This document shows positions 48,271 to 59,754 of a stretch of 64,000 nt of DNA, in pieces. The DNA comes from Histoplasma ohiense (Eukaryota; Ascomycota; Eurotiomycetes; Onygenales; Ajellomycetaceae). The notes beneath the pieces are model-generated. The model ran no database searches. It was not told the origin of the DNA and was given only the letters and a program-made list of their open reading frames with translations. The stretch is taken from contig JAEVHH010000006.1 of assembly GCA_017607445.1 (NCBI GenBank), positions 2,356,001-2,420,000 on the forward strand, given 5' to 3'. Every line of letters starts with the position of its first letter. The first letter of the stretch is position 1. The position numbers and the translations under genes are program-made.

Positions 48271-48840
48271 TAAGGCAATCATGTGAGGGAGTAGTTTGAA
48301 GAAGGATCCTGAGTTCGCGTTTCATATATCAAATGACTAGCATGAGATGTTTGACTATGGCGAGATGGTTAATGACCGGGTGATTTCTCTTGATACCTTT
48401 TTCCTTGGACGTTTATTTCTTCTTGTTCTACAAGCCGCAATCGCTCGCTTGCGCTCGCTTATCTTAATCCCTCGGGCGAACATAATGAGATATCCAACAG
48501 CCACACATGACTCATATATGTGAATTCCATGCAATCTACAGCTGTCAATAGAGAACAATCATATAGATGAAAAAGATGAATAACATTATAGTAGTGTTGT
48601 AGAGTTAATGTAGAAGTGCTAAGTAAGATGTAATTAAATATCAGATAGTTTATATAGAGAATATAATAATTACAATTAAATAGTAAGCATCTGAAATACA
48701 ATGATTTACATTTATCAATTCTCAAAACATCTGTAATACAATCAAAGCAGTCAAAATAACTGAATATAAATAGAGAATCATTAAAAAATGAAAAAAAACA
48801 GCTCAGAAATGATGAAATTACAGTTAACAATAGTACACAG
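48271..48840. other. Transition into AT-rich repeat block
   Basis: From about 48560 the composition shifts sharply to AT with almost no CpG. The 48560-48840 part looks like decayed repeat (motifs such as tagtagtgttgtagagt echo the LTRs of element B), but I cannot assign it. No gene. Confidence 0.45.
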
Positions 48841-49436
48841 TGTAATGGGCGTACTTCGATTAACAATCTAGCACTATTCTAATACAGATTACAAATTGAT
48901 TAAGAAAAGAAAGAGAAAAGAAATCAGAAGAAAAGATTGTATGAAGGAGATTCTTATAGAGAGAAGTTCAGAGCAGAAGAATATCAGAAGCTGCTTCACA
49001 GTAAAGCACAGAACAGAAGAACATTAAGAGTTACACAGAAGAATCATTAGAAACTATATAAATGCAGAGTATGAAGCAGAAGAATCATTGAAAACTATAC
49101 AGAAGAATTGTTAGAGACTATACAAGTGTGAAACACAGAGTAAGAGAATATTAGAAGCTATATAAAAGAATCATTAGAAACTATATGAATATGAAACACA
49201 GAGTGAAAGAATGTTAGAAGCTATATGAAAGAATTGTTAGAGACTTCACAAATACAGAGCACAGAACAGAAGAATATTAAAAGCTATACAGAAGAATTGT
49301 TAGAAACTATATGAGTATGAAATACAGAGTAAAAGAACATCAAGAGTTACACAAGATCACAACAGTCAGAAACAAATGAATGCAGAAGAGAAGTTGATTG
49401 TATAAATTAATTATTAATAGATACTAACTCATCACA
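48841..49436 (-). repeat. 3' LTR of copy A1 (596 bp)
   Basis: Ends TGTAATGGGC...CTCATCACA (plus-strand reading), matching the LTR of A2 at 59284-59754 apart from transitions and length. It is about 125 bp longer because it has extra units of an internal tandem repeat of about 60 bp, built on GAAGAAT(C/T)(A/G)TTAGA(A/G)ACTA and GAA(C/T)ACAGAGT. Confidence 0.88.
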
Positions 49437-49652
49437 TTATCTTCTTCTATTGAAATGAGTGAGAATTTATAGATGTCTAGAGTAGTAGTATTCTTCAAAA
49501 CAGATATGAATTCTCAGATTGAACAATCATATTCTACTTATTTGACAAGATATTTACAGTGACAGTGATTGATTCTATCATCAAAAATTGTTTTGATTTC
49601 TCACTCAAGTTTATTATCTTCTTCTACAATGATGAGTGGCTGTCAATTGAAG
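49437..49652 (-). pseudogene. A1 pol 3' end: chromodomain remnant
   Basis: Reads against 59755-59965 of A2 with transition changes only. It includes a purine tract next to the LTR and the chromodomain-coding stretch. Element B interrupts it at 49652/49653; the other half resumes at 57053. Confidence 0.75.
49648..49652. repeat. Target-site duplication of element B (left copy)
   Basis: TGAAG directly before the left LTR. The same five bases follow the right LTR at 57053-57057. The undisturbed site in A2 (near 59965) has a single TGAAG, proving the insertion point. Confidence 0.9.
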
Positions 49653-49917
49653 TGTGAGATGTAGTGACAGTGTGAAGAGTAACAGTAGAAGATAGTCTAT
49701 AGTGTAGCAGAGATAATAGTAATATATTGTAGAGTGTAATATAGTAGTGTAATGTAACATAACTAATCACTAAGAAAGAAAAGAAAGAGAAAGAAGATGT
49801 GTGAAATACATACATCAATATATATATATACATATAGAAATAGTGATAGCAAGAGTATAATGAAAAGAGATAAGAATAAGCAAAGATAATAAGGAAATAA
49901 TAAACAAGTGCATTACA
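49653..49917 (-). repeat. 3' LTR of element B
   Basis: 265 bp, same length as the 5' LTR. On the minus strand it is directly preceded by the polypurine tract at about 49918-49935. Confidence 0.9.
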
Positions 49918-51800
49918 ATTGCCCCTTTTTTTTATAAGAGCTGCTCTCAGCAATTGTATAGATTGCTTGCTAGTAGATAATTGCATTCTCATATTGTAAG
50001 TTCCACTTGTTGATAGCAGTATCTCAATCACATCCTCTAGATAGCTTGTATACACATTGTTATTGATTTTCTAATGAGATGGAATTGGTGGATTCTTTGA
50101 TTGCTAGAGGTTGCATGCAAAGAAGTAAAAAGAATTTCTTTTCTCTTGAAGATTTCTTTTCTCTTTTAACTTAATCATCATCAAAGCTTCTTGTCTTTCT
50201 GCTGTGATTTTTTGTCTCCAATAAAAAAAATTTTTAAATTTTTATATTATTGTTCTTTCTCCTCTTTTTTTTATCTCAAAATGAGCTTTCTTGATTATTC
50301 TGATTTTAAATAAGTTGTTTCTTGAGCACTTATTGTGTATTATTGTTGGTGTTTCTTGTCAGTGGTGTTATTAGTGTGATTATGTGTGTCACTAGCTTAT
50401 TTCTGTATAGCATCATTTGCTGTTTGCTTGTTCTATTGCTCTAGCTCTAATCACATGATGCACAACAGTCAAATTCTGTGTGAATGTTGTGTTTCTAGAC
50501 TTGGAGATGTTGATTTTTGATGTGTGCTGAGATCAAATGTCTGGAAGTGTTGTGAGGCTTGTGTCTCTGCAGGAAAATCCTGCAAATCTGTGAGTAATTC
50601 TCTTTAATTCTTGCTCTTAGCAATGTTGATATATTGATAATGATGCTAGATATGTGATACACCTCTTCTGAGGTGCATTATGCACAGATGAGTGTTTATC
50701 TTCACAGAAGTGATGATTGAAGAGGACATGATCAGTCACAAAAGTCATCTTCATTGTTTAGTTAAATGATTGAATGCATTTTGTCTGATGATGCTGTCTG
50801 CTCAGAGCAGAGCAGAGATGAATGCTCTATGATCTCAGCACTGAGCAGCAGTTGAGTCTGCAGAGATGCAGATTTTGAAGACTGTGATTGTATCTGATTC
50901 TTTCAGAGTGGAGGCATTAGAGAAAGAGGAGAATGTGAAGAAAAATATGAAGATTTTGAAAGTGATGAGCTCTGAAGACTCTGTGATGAAGAAGTCAGCT
51001 GAGAAGGAGTTGGCTGAGAAGGGGTTGAAGAAGTTGATTGAAGAGGGATCAGAGGAGTTGACTGAAGAGTCAATGAAGAAGATTGTGAAGACTTCAGCAG
51101 TGAAGACAGTGGAATATGAGAGATATGAGTCTTATGATGTGAAGATGTGAAAGAAGATCATAGAGAAAGAGATCTTTCTTCAGTAAATGTGTCAGTGAAT
51201 AAGAGGGTTGATGAAGAAGAATAGAGAGAAGAAAGCAAATATTCTGTGAGAGAGATATTTACTGATGTCTTTGCATCTGAAATGAGGCTCAGTGCTTCAC
51301 AAGTACCAGAGGCAGCATAAAAAGAGAGTAACAGAGAGAAGATGAGAGAGATGATGAAGAGAGAAATGAAAGTGAGAGATGAGAAATGTTGAGATAAGAG
51401 TGAATGAATTGAAGATCTTTAGACTTTTCTTAGAATCTGTTTTCTTTGTCTTTTTCTTATCTGTATTTTTTATTTTTTGTATTTATTATACTCAAATTGA
51501 ATTTTTTCTCTTTTTCTCTTTTTCTCTGATAAAATCCTTCTAAAAAAAATGCATTTGATTGAAGTTTGAATGAAATTTGCACTTCTAGCATTTTTTGATT
51601 TAGAATTTGCACTTCTGATGTCTTTTGACTTGATGTTTGTGCTTTTGATATTTGAGAGTATGTTGGTTTTGTATTTGTCATTCATTTTCTTGTTTGAGAA
51701 AGATTTTGAATGTCTGAGTGTTCAATATATTTTCTTCTAATTCTCATGTATCACCACTAGAACCTCAATCTGTCCATCTCACAAGATATTTCAGAGATTT
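49918..51800. other. Extra 3' segment of element B
   Basis: About 1.9 kb lies between the end of pol (chromodomain near 51815) and the 3' LTR. Standard chromoviruses have little there. The segment has no similarity I can see to gag or pol. The plus strand is purine-rich from about 50860 to 51410 and holds the longest clean plus-strand frame that I cannot explain as a pol or gag shadow. It could be an extra element ORF, captured sequence or an older insertion. Confidence 0.55.
50866..51150 (+). CDS. Hypothetical antisense ORF inside element B
   Basis: A 94-codon ATG-to-stop frame on the strand opposite to gag-pol, rich in Lys, Glu, Ser and Val, with repeated blocks such as KELAEKGLKKLIEEGSEELT. 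This pattern suggests an amphipathic helix or coiled coil. It stays open in a region where other frames are broken, but a GAA/GAG-rich purine tract can produce this by chance. I do not recognise the product. Confidence 0.25.
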   Translation: MQILKTVIVSDSFRVEALEKEENVKKNMKILKVMSSEDSVMKKSAEKELAEKGLKKLIEEGSEELTEESMKKIVKTSAVKTVEYERYESYDVKM

Positions 51801-51812
51801 GTTTTTTCATTG

Positions 51813-53030
51813 TCATTTTTCAAGAATTTCTTCAACTTGATATTCTTCTTCATCATCAATAAGTTTCAATTCTGATTCTGATAGAGCTTCATTTCTGCAG
51901 TTGTATGGCTTCAATAAAGATATGTGGAATACAGAATGAATGCTTCTATATGAAGATGACAGTTCTAGTTTGTATACTTGTTTTTCAATGATATTCAGAA
52001 TCTTGAAGAATTCAATATATTTATGATTGAGTTTGCAAACCAGATGCAGCAATTGAAGATTTTTTGCATTGAGCATGATATAGTCATCTATTTTAAATTG
52101 TTGAGGCTTATGTTTTGCATTATAATAAATTTTCTGTGCTTGTCACATCTTTTGTAGATTCTCAATGAGCTTATGACATGTTTTCTTGATATGTTTTGTG
52201 TGGCTAGCAGCATGTATGGTGACTGATTGTGGTGGTTTGCTGACATTAATTTTCAAATCAGATTGATATTCCATTAAGGCTTCTGTGGGTGTCATTTCAG
52301 TAGAGATATGTTGAGAGGTATTGTAAACAAACTGTGCTAACAGTAGCCAGTATGTTCAGTCATCTTGATGATAGTTGATAAAGCATTGAAGATAATGTTT
52401 CAAGATTTGATTTTGTTGTTCTGTTGGATCATCTGTTTGAGAATGAAAGGCTGTTGAAAGTTTCCAGTGTGCATCTAGCATATAACAAAAGATGGACCAA
52501 TAATGGCTTGTAAACAGCAACCCTCAATTGGATATATGGTTTTTGAGTACTTCATAAATTGTATAGAACTTGGTATAAACAATTTCCACTAGTTCATCAG
52601 CTGTAATGTTTTTGATGCAAGGAATATAGATTGTAAACTTGGTATATATATTCACAATCACTAAAATTGCATTGTAGATTTGATGAAGGAATGTAGAGGC
52701 TGATAAGCCTGTAATAAAATTCATAGTAATGAACTCAAAAGAATTTGATGATAAGAGAATTGTATTCAATTCTTCATATTGTCTGTGCTGTTTTGGCTTT
52801 ACTCTTTGACAAGTATCATAAGTGAATATATAATCTTTGATATTTCTGACTAGCTCATGCCAATAGTATTTGTTCTGAATGCTGTCTATAAATTTTTTTA
52901 TACCAAAGTGACTCCTCTGTGGATCATCATGGTTTGCACTGATAATTTCATCAATGAGTGTCTTTTGTTGAGGGACATACACATGATCATCAGCATGCAA
53001 TATATCATTCTCAGAAATTGTCTATAGTAT
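51813..53030 (-). pseudogene. Element B integrase and chromodomain
   Basis: The zinc-binding HHCC part is seen at about 52790-52960 (SHFGIKKFIDSI, YYWHELVRNIKDYI, YDTCQRVK). The catalytic core has FEFITMNFITGL, where the family's MDFITGLP Asp has become Asn, plus AILVIVNIYTKFTIYIPC. The C-terminal GPY/F-like module (YKLELSSSYRSIHSVFHISL) runs into chromodomain start EEEYQVEEILEK near 51815-51850. Multiple stops interrupt it. Confidence 0.85.
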
Positions 53031-53429
53031 ATTTTCAGCAACAGTCATACTCTTCTCTTTTATCTTCTTTCTTTGCTCAGCAGCAAAAGAATCAATCTTC
53101 TGTGCTTTACTCAGAAATGAGATGAAGGATTCAGACATTTCTGTATATACTGAGTTCTCAAGAATAGTCTTATTGACTGCAATTCAGAGCATATATTGCT
53201 CAACACACAACAGAGGAAAAGAGTTTACACAAGAGATAGAAGATGTCAATGTATGAAGCATTTTTCACTCATTAAAAGAAGCATTTTGCTCATTAGAGAT
53301 CTGTGCACAGACTACATCAGAAGAAATATTATTTTGAAAAGAAGTATCAGTTTTTCAGTCTAGTCTAACTTCATATTTCAGCTTCTGTTGCAGAGTAGAT
53401 AATATAGTTTGATCATTATAGATCTCACT

Positions 53430-53940
53430 GTAGTCTGCACAATGACTGAGCTCATCAGCTGAATTCTTTGATTCAGAGTGATGCAGTAATACAAAATCAT
53501 AAGCAGATAAAGCTTTCATTCATCTGATCTGACATCTGTTCAGTTTCTTAGTCATCATAAAGTACTGTAGATTGGCATGATCAGATCAGACTTGAATTGA
53601 ATACTGACTTCTCTTCAGATAGTATCTTCAATTTTTAAATGCTGCTACAATAGCCAAGAGTTCTTTATCATGAGTATCATAACACATTTCCACATCAATC
53701 AACTTTCTTGATCAGAAGACAACTGAATGTCAGTGCTCATCATTCTGCAACTGTGACAGAATAGCAGTGACTGCAAAAGTGAATACATCAGATTCAATCT
53801 GAATACACTGAGCTGAGTCAAAATGAGCTAATAGAGGAGCATGCATAAAGCACAATTTGAGCTCATTGAAAGCACTTTGAGCATCTTCTGTCCATATAAA
53901 AGTGGCTTTTCTTTCCCTCTTCTTACTCTCTTTTGTAAGT
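53430..53940 (-). pseudogene. Element B RNase H
   Basis: Frame fragments read HAPLLAHFDSAQ, then HDKELLAIVAAFKN, then DHANLQYFMMTKKLNR and SADELSHCADY, in the order of the Ty3/gypsy RNase H and tether. Tryptophan and arginine positions have become stops (TGA/TAG), as expected from G to A and C to T change. Confidence 0.82.
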
Positions 53941-53984
53941 TCAAATAATGAGGCTGCAATAGAGGAGAAAGACTTAATAAATTA

Positions 53985-54911
53985 TCAATAGAAATTAGCA
54001 AAGCTCAAGAAGAATTGAACCTCTTTAATTGATTTAGATATAGACCATTTCACAATAGTGAAGACTCTGTCTGACTTCATCTCAACATTATTTGTATCTA
54101 TAACAAACCTCAGAAATGAGATCTTGTTCACTTCAAATTCACACTTAGAGAGTTTTGCAAATAGATTCACACACTTGAGACATTCTAACATCTTAGTAAC
54201 ATACACTTTATGTTCCTGCTTTGAATTGAAGAATATGAGAATGTCATCCAAATAGACAACACAACATATATCCAACAAATCAGACAAGGCATTGTTAATG
54301 TATGCTTAAAATATCACTGAAGCATTAGCTAGTTCAAATGGCATAACTATATATTCAAAATGTTCATATCTCATTCTAAAGGCTGTCTTCCAACAGTCTT
54401 TTGTCACTATAAATATGCAGTGATAGACATCTTGAAGGTCCAGCTTAGTGAATATCTTGACTTTTGAAAGTCTATCAAGTAATTCACTTATTAGAGATAG
54501 AGGATATCAGTTCTTGATGATGATTCAATTTAATCCTCAATAGTCTACACAAAGACAGAGTCCATCATCTTTTTTGAGAACAAAGAGAATCAGTGTATCA
54601 GTCAGACTACTGAACAATTGTATCCATTCTTTATCTAATGCATTTTTTAAATATTCTCTTAGAGTGGCTAACTCAGTTTCAGAGAGATTGTATATCAGTA
54701 TAAATGAAGATTGTATATCAGACTTGAGATCTATACAGTGTTCTGTCTCTTCTGATCTTTTCACACTTATAGCAGCTTCTTCTGAGAAGATATGCACATA
54801 TAATATGACATAATCAGATAGACCAGTTGGTAAGTTCAAATACACAGCTGAGAATACATATGAAGCATGCTTTGAATCTTTTGAATATTCTGTAGATAAT
54901 ACTACAAGCAT
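53985..54911 (-). pseudogene. Element B reverse transcriptase
   Basis: Fragments in order: LREYLKNALDKEWIQ, LILFVLKKDDGLCLCVDY, then VVYLDDILIFFNSKQEH and LSKCEFEVNKISFLRFVID. The YLDD catalytic box is intact, but the frame is broken between about 54290 and 54540. Confidence 0.88.
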
Positions 54912-55229
54912 TTCTACTCTAGCTTCTGTGAGAATTTCAGCTAAGATATCTTGTTCAGAAATAATTTGAGACTGTTGTTCATTTTCAGAGCTTCTAAAGA
55001 AGAATTGTTCATCTGATCAATCTATAAGAGAATTTGTTTATTTTAATCAAGAAAATTCTAATACAAGACTGTAGTTCTTCATCTTCATCACATGAAAGAA
55101 ATGAAATGTCTGCTGTGCATTACCCTTGTGATCAGTGACAGTAGTTGCAATGTTATACTCTTCAAAGAAATGCATTATACATTCATCAATTGACTTAATC
55201 ATTTTGATTTTGCAGTGAGCAGCTTCTAG

Positions 55230-55340
55230 ATTGTGATTCTTTGTTCAAAATTCATCAACACAGTTCACTTCTGACTCAGAGTCTACTAGCACAAGCACTT
55301 TTTGCAGACTCTTAAATATAGCAAGTTTCACTGTGACAGT
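55230..55340 (-). pseudogene. Element B aspartic protease relic
   Basis: Reads LVLVDSESEVNC where an active site would be DSG; Gly has become Glu by a single transition. Short and uncertain in extent. Confidence 0.5.
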
Positions 55341-55379
55341 GAAGCTTAAGACATTTTTGTATCAACTTTCCACACTTAT

Positions 55380-56740
55380 GACTGCCATTGCAAGCTGGAT
55401 GATATGTTTTAAACATTTTTTGAGTTCTTTGAGTTCTTTATGTCTTTTGTATCAGGTTTTGAGTCAGACTTGGTGTTTTTGAATTCATCTTTGAGTTGTT
55501 TGAAACATGAATCAATGGTATGTCCTGATCACTTACAATAACAGCAATATTTTGATTGGGTGGAGTCATCAGACTTTGTAGTGTCATTTCATCTGCATTT
55601 GTTTTGTGATCTATTATCAGCATTATTTCTGTTGTTAAAGCTTTGAGTGGGGTTTTTGAAATTTGACTTCTCTTTAAACTTCTTCCATCTCTCTGACAGA
55701 TTCAATTCTGCTATTGCAAGTTTATGTAGAGTGGCATCATAGCTTAACTCTTCCAATTTGATTGCATATTTGTCAAATTCTCAGTGAATGGAAGGTAGAA
55801 CTTTCATATAGAGGTGTGATTTCTGATGATATTCACTATAAGAATGCTGCAGATGCTCTTCAATTAATTGTAAGTGTGAAGCAAATTGTTGAACTGTCTG
55901 ATCTTCTTGTTACTCTGTTTTTCAGTACTGTCTATTGACATCTTGGAAACTTCTATCTGGATTGATGACTTGACATTGCATTCAACTAACAAATTCTTCC
56001 CATGGTGGCAAAGTCTGTATATCATGTGTATGTTGATATCAATGTTGTTGCATCTCAACATTGAAATGAGTGACAGCTTTGATGATCTTTTGATGGTTGT
56101 GTTCATTGTAGTAATCAAGATCACTGACATGGAAAGCAATAGCAGCTGTAACAAAGTTTTCAAATTCTTTCATGCTTTGACTTTGAAACTTTTCCACATC
56201 TCTTCAAAAAGAATGATCACTCATGCTGGGATTTCAAAGTTCTAATTGCCAAAGTGGTACCCAACTACATCTTTCACTGACAGTAGTCACAGTGCTTTTC
56301 ACTAAGATGTTGAGCACTTGTAGTGTGGCTTTCAGTGATCTGAGAATATTTGTGATGTTATCACAGTTATCATTCACACTAGTTGCATCTCTACTGTGGT
56401 TCAGATGTGCTTCTAGCATATTTCAGATGGCTGAAATTGTTTCATTCAATTCTTGTAGTAAAGTATTGCACTGCTGTTGAAGTTCTCACAATTCTTTCTC
56501 AGTCTGTAATTTTTTGATTCTTCTGATCACAGCTATCTTCTCAGTCTCAATTGTGCTGAGATCTTCAGAAGAGATATTCTCTTCTGAACTATGCTCAGAG
56601 TTCAATTTCATAGAAAAAGATGATATTTGTTGTGCACTTTCAGTGGCAGAAGTGTGTGTTTCACAGTTTTCTTTCATGATGTTTGCTGCTTCAGATTCAG
56701 TGGTAGCACAAGTACAGTGGATGCTGCAGATAGAGATCAT
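55380..56740 (-). pseudogene. Element B gag
   Basis: Starts about 50 nt inside the 5' LTR with an ATG near 56740. It reads an N-terminal Ser/Thr/Glu-rich and coiled-coil segment (EKIAVIRRIKKLQTEKEL), a capsid-like middle, and a CCHC zinc knuckle near 55520-55560 (CYCKxSGHTIDSC, with one codon now a stop). Several stops break the frame. Confidence 0.75.
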
Positions 56741-56787
56741 GACTATTACTCAACAGATCATCTCTCAAAGATTGAGTGATTAGAAAC

Positions 56788-57052
56788 TGTGAGATGTAAT
56801 GACAGTGTGAAGAGTAACAGTAGAAGATAGTCTATAGCATAGCAGAGATAATAGTAATATATTGTAGAGTGTAATATAGTAGCATAATGTAACATAGCTA
56901 ATCACTAAGAAAGAAAAGAAAGAGAAAGAAGATGTGCAAAATACATACATCGATATATATATATACATATAGAAATAGTGATAGCGAGAGTATAATGGAA
57001 AGAGGTAAGAATAAGCGAAGATAATAAGGAAATAATAAACGAGTGCATTACA
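56788..57052 (-). repeat. 5' LTR of element B
   Basis: 265 bp, followed by TGAAG (57053-57057). It keeps several CpG that the 3' LTR shows as CA (for example TCGATAT versus TCAATAT). Confidence 0.9.
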
Positions 57053-59283
57053 TGAAGATTCTCTGTGAGGGGAATGAATTCTCAGCTGTGAATTGAAGCA
57101 GATTCATATGAAAGATATTGTGAATATCAGATGAGATGTTGAGTCAATAATTGTATATATCTAACACTTTCTTCACTGTATATTTGATGTGATGATAATC
57201 TAGTGTACACAAGAGATGATTTGTTTTTATATTCTTGAAATTCAGTCAGACTTTATCTTCTATATAATATTGAGTTGTAGAACTTCTTCTGATGTTTATT
57301 TGATTTTTATAATTTTACTGAATGCTGATCATTGAAGCTTCTACTTATTCATAAACTTTCTTCAACTTATTCATGATATTCTCTATCATCTGTATAAAAC
57401 TGTGAATATATATAGTTTCTCAGAGAGTCTTGAAGAAGTCTAGAATCTCTAGATTATATCTATATAGAAGAAAGAATAAACTTACATCTGTTGTAACAGA
57501 ATCTCAACTGTTAATCACAATCTCAGTATATAACAGCAGATTGCTTCAGTTGTTTTGTGTGTAATTGCAGAACTTACAGAGAATATTTTTTATCATTTAT
57601 ATCATTCTCTCAGTAGCTTCATCAGTTTCTGAGTGATATGCTGTTGATAACTTTTGTTCAATTTTTAATAATTGACATATATAGATTCAGAGTGCACTGA
57701 CAAATTGACTGTCTCTATTCAATACAATGAATGAAAACAGATCATATATATGATAGAACAGACTTCTGATGAAGACATCTATAACTACTTCAATATTCAT
57801 TTTATCACAGAGCTGTAGTATTACACTCTTACTGAGTCAGTTGACAATGACTAGAATATTCATAGAATCTTCATTTTCAGATAAGAAAACTGCAAAATTG
57901 ATAGCTATATTACATTAAATTCAGTTGAAAACAGATAGAGGCTTCAGCATCTCTTTTCAGTATTCACATCATATTATCACTGAGTCACAGTGATTACAGT
58001 TGTGTATGAATCAGTGTATATCTTTCAACATATCTGATCAATAGAATTTTTGAGTGATAATGTTGTATATGATTTTGCATTCTGAGTGCTCAGTCATTGA
58101 TGAGTCATGAATTTCTTGTATGATTCATGTTTGTAGAGATTCTGAATCAGAGATTCATCATTTATCTCAAAAGTGTAAGCAGTTGTTATTATCAATCAAA
58201 TATGCTGAGATATCTGTTCTTGAGTATACATCTGTGGGAAATCAAGATGCTTTACTTTATACAGCTTCAGCAGTTTGCTGTCAGAATTTATCTGCTTCTG
58301 CTGCTAGTCTTCATTGTTCTTCAAGTGAGAGTTCTTGAGCTCAAAACTGATTGATGTGTATGTGAAGTTTATCTAATTATGTAGAACTTTCTATAATTGC
58401 AGAGTTGATTAATCAATACTCTCAGTGTTTTCATCTGTCATCTAAATCATCAGATGATATATCTTATTCTCAGTGAGACAGAGCATTCACAAAAATGTTC
58501 TCTACTTCAGATTGATAATGAATTATGAATGAAAAACAGCTAAGAAACAATGATCAATGTATATACTTCTCAGTAAGCTTATAAATAATTGTAAAGTATT
58601 CTAAGTTTTTATAATCAGTAACAATCTCAAACTTCTCAACACTCATAAGTTCAGACTTTCATTTTTTGAGATATTGTATGATTGCTAGAAGCTTCTTGTT
58701 GTAGATCTTGTAGTTGCATTTGATGAATGATATCTTTTTTAAGATAAAGATATAAGATTGTAGAATATTTTTATTATTGTATTGTATTAGTGTTTCATCT
58801 ACTACATAATCTGAGACATCTGTTTTGAGAATTGTATACTTATCTGAATTGAATGATTGCAGCATTGAGATGTTTGTAAATATATGCTTCAGCTTTTTGA
58901 ATACTGCATCCACTTCATCAGTTCATTGAAATACAGCATCTTTTCAGATCAGATCTGTCAGTGATTGTATGATATCAGAGAAGTTTTTGATGAATCTTCA
59001 GTAGAAGTGAATGAATTTTAGAAAGCTTCTAGTCTCTTTTACTGAAACTGATGTCTCTCAGTTGAGAATTGCTTTCATCTTCTTAGAATTCATATGTATG
59101 TCTTTTTCAGCTTTGATGATGAATTCTAGATAGATTGTAGACTTAATTTTGAAGTTGTATTTATCAATGTTCACTTACAGTTTAGCTTTTTGTAGATGGT
59201 CAAGCACTTGTTGTATGTGCTTACAATACTCAGTGAACAATTCATTGATGAATATCAAGATATCATTCATGTATGCTGAGATG
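57053..59283 (-). pseudogene. A1 integrase, RNase H and RT 3' part
   Basis: Aligns with 59965-62190 of A2. RNase H fragment at 58659-58913 (FKKLKHIFTN..MLQSFNSDKY). The RT catalytic box reads YMNDILIF near 59250-59275, so the first Asp of YxDD is lost and the second kept. It ends abruptly at the A2 LTR. Confidence 0.82.
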
Positions 59284-59754
59284 TGTAACGGGCGTACTTC
59301 GATTAACGATTTGGTACTATCCTAATTACAGATTACGAATTGATTAAGGAAAGAAAGAGAAAAGAAATCAGAAGAAAAGGTCGTACGAAGGGGGTTCTTA
59401 TAGAGGAAAGTTCAGGGCGGAAGAATATCAGAAGCCGCTCCACAGTGGAGCATGGAGCAGAAGAACATTAAGAGGTACATGTAAGAATCATTAGAAGTTA
59501 CATGAGCGCGGAACATGGGGCAGGGGAATCATTGAGAGCTACACAGAAGAATTGTTAGAGACTACACAAGCATGGAACACAGAGTGAGAGAATGTAAGAA
59601 GCTACACAGAAGAATCATTAGAAACTATGCAAGCACAGAGCACAGAGCAGAAGAACATTGAGGGTTACACAAGATCACAACAACCAGAAACAAGTGGATG
59701 CAGAAGAGGAGTTGATTGTGTAAGTTAATTACTAATGAGTGCTAACCCATCACA
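59284..59754 (-). repeat. 3' LTR of copy A2 (471 bp)
   Basis: TGTAACGGGC...CCATCACA. On the minus strand a purine tract AGTAGGGGGGGATAA precedes it. The pol stop codon (59742-59744) falls 11 nt inside the LTR. Contains tandem units of about 60 bp, fewer than in A1. Confidence 0.9.

Larger units (their letters stand above)
49653..57052 (-). mobile_element. Nested Ty3/gypsy chromovirus B (7.4 kb, complete but decayed)
   Basis: Two LTRs of 265 bp (49653-49917 and 56788-57052) with TG..CA ends and a 5-bp TGAAG duplication. Read on the minus strand: 5' LTR, gag, protease, RT, RNase H, integrase with chromodomain, then about 1.9 kb of extra sequence, a purine tract AAAAAAAAGGGGCAA, and the 3' LTR. 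The order PR-RT-RH-IN marks Ty3/gypsy, and the chromodomain marks chromoviruses. Frameshifts and stops throughout gag and pol show that it is non-functional. The LTRs differ at roughly 14 sites, all transitions. Confidence 0.92.
48841..59283 (-). mobile_element. Decayed Ty3/gypsy chromovirus copy A1, twice interrupted
   Basis: A minus-strand LTR retrotransposon copy of family A. Its 3' LTR is 48841-49436. The pol 3' end (chromodomain) is 49437-49652, broken by element B (49653-57052). Integrase, RNase H and the end of reverse transcriptase resume at 57053 and stop at 59283, where copy A2 of the same family starts. The missing 5' half should lie beyond the window. Many stops and Asp/Glu to Asn/Lys changes show that it is dead. 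Base changes against A2 are overwhelmingly transitions. Confidence 0.88.

Noticed and set aside
55886..56783. Plus-strand frames of 80-119 codons within element B
   Set aside because: They are antisense of gag; the minus strand has the gag features and zinc knuckle.
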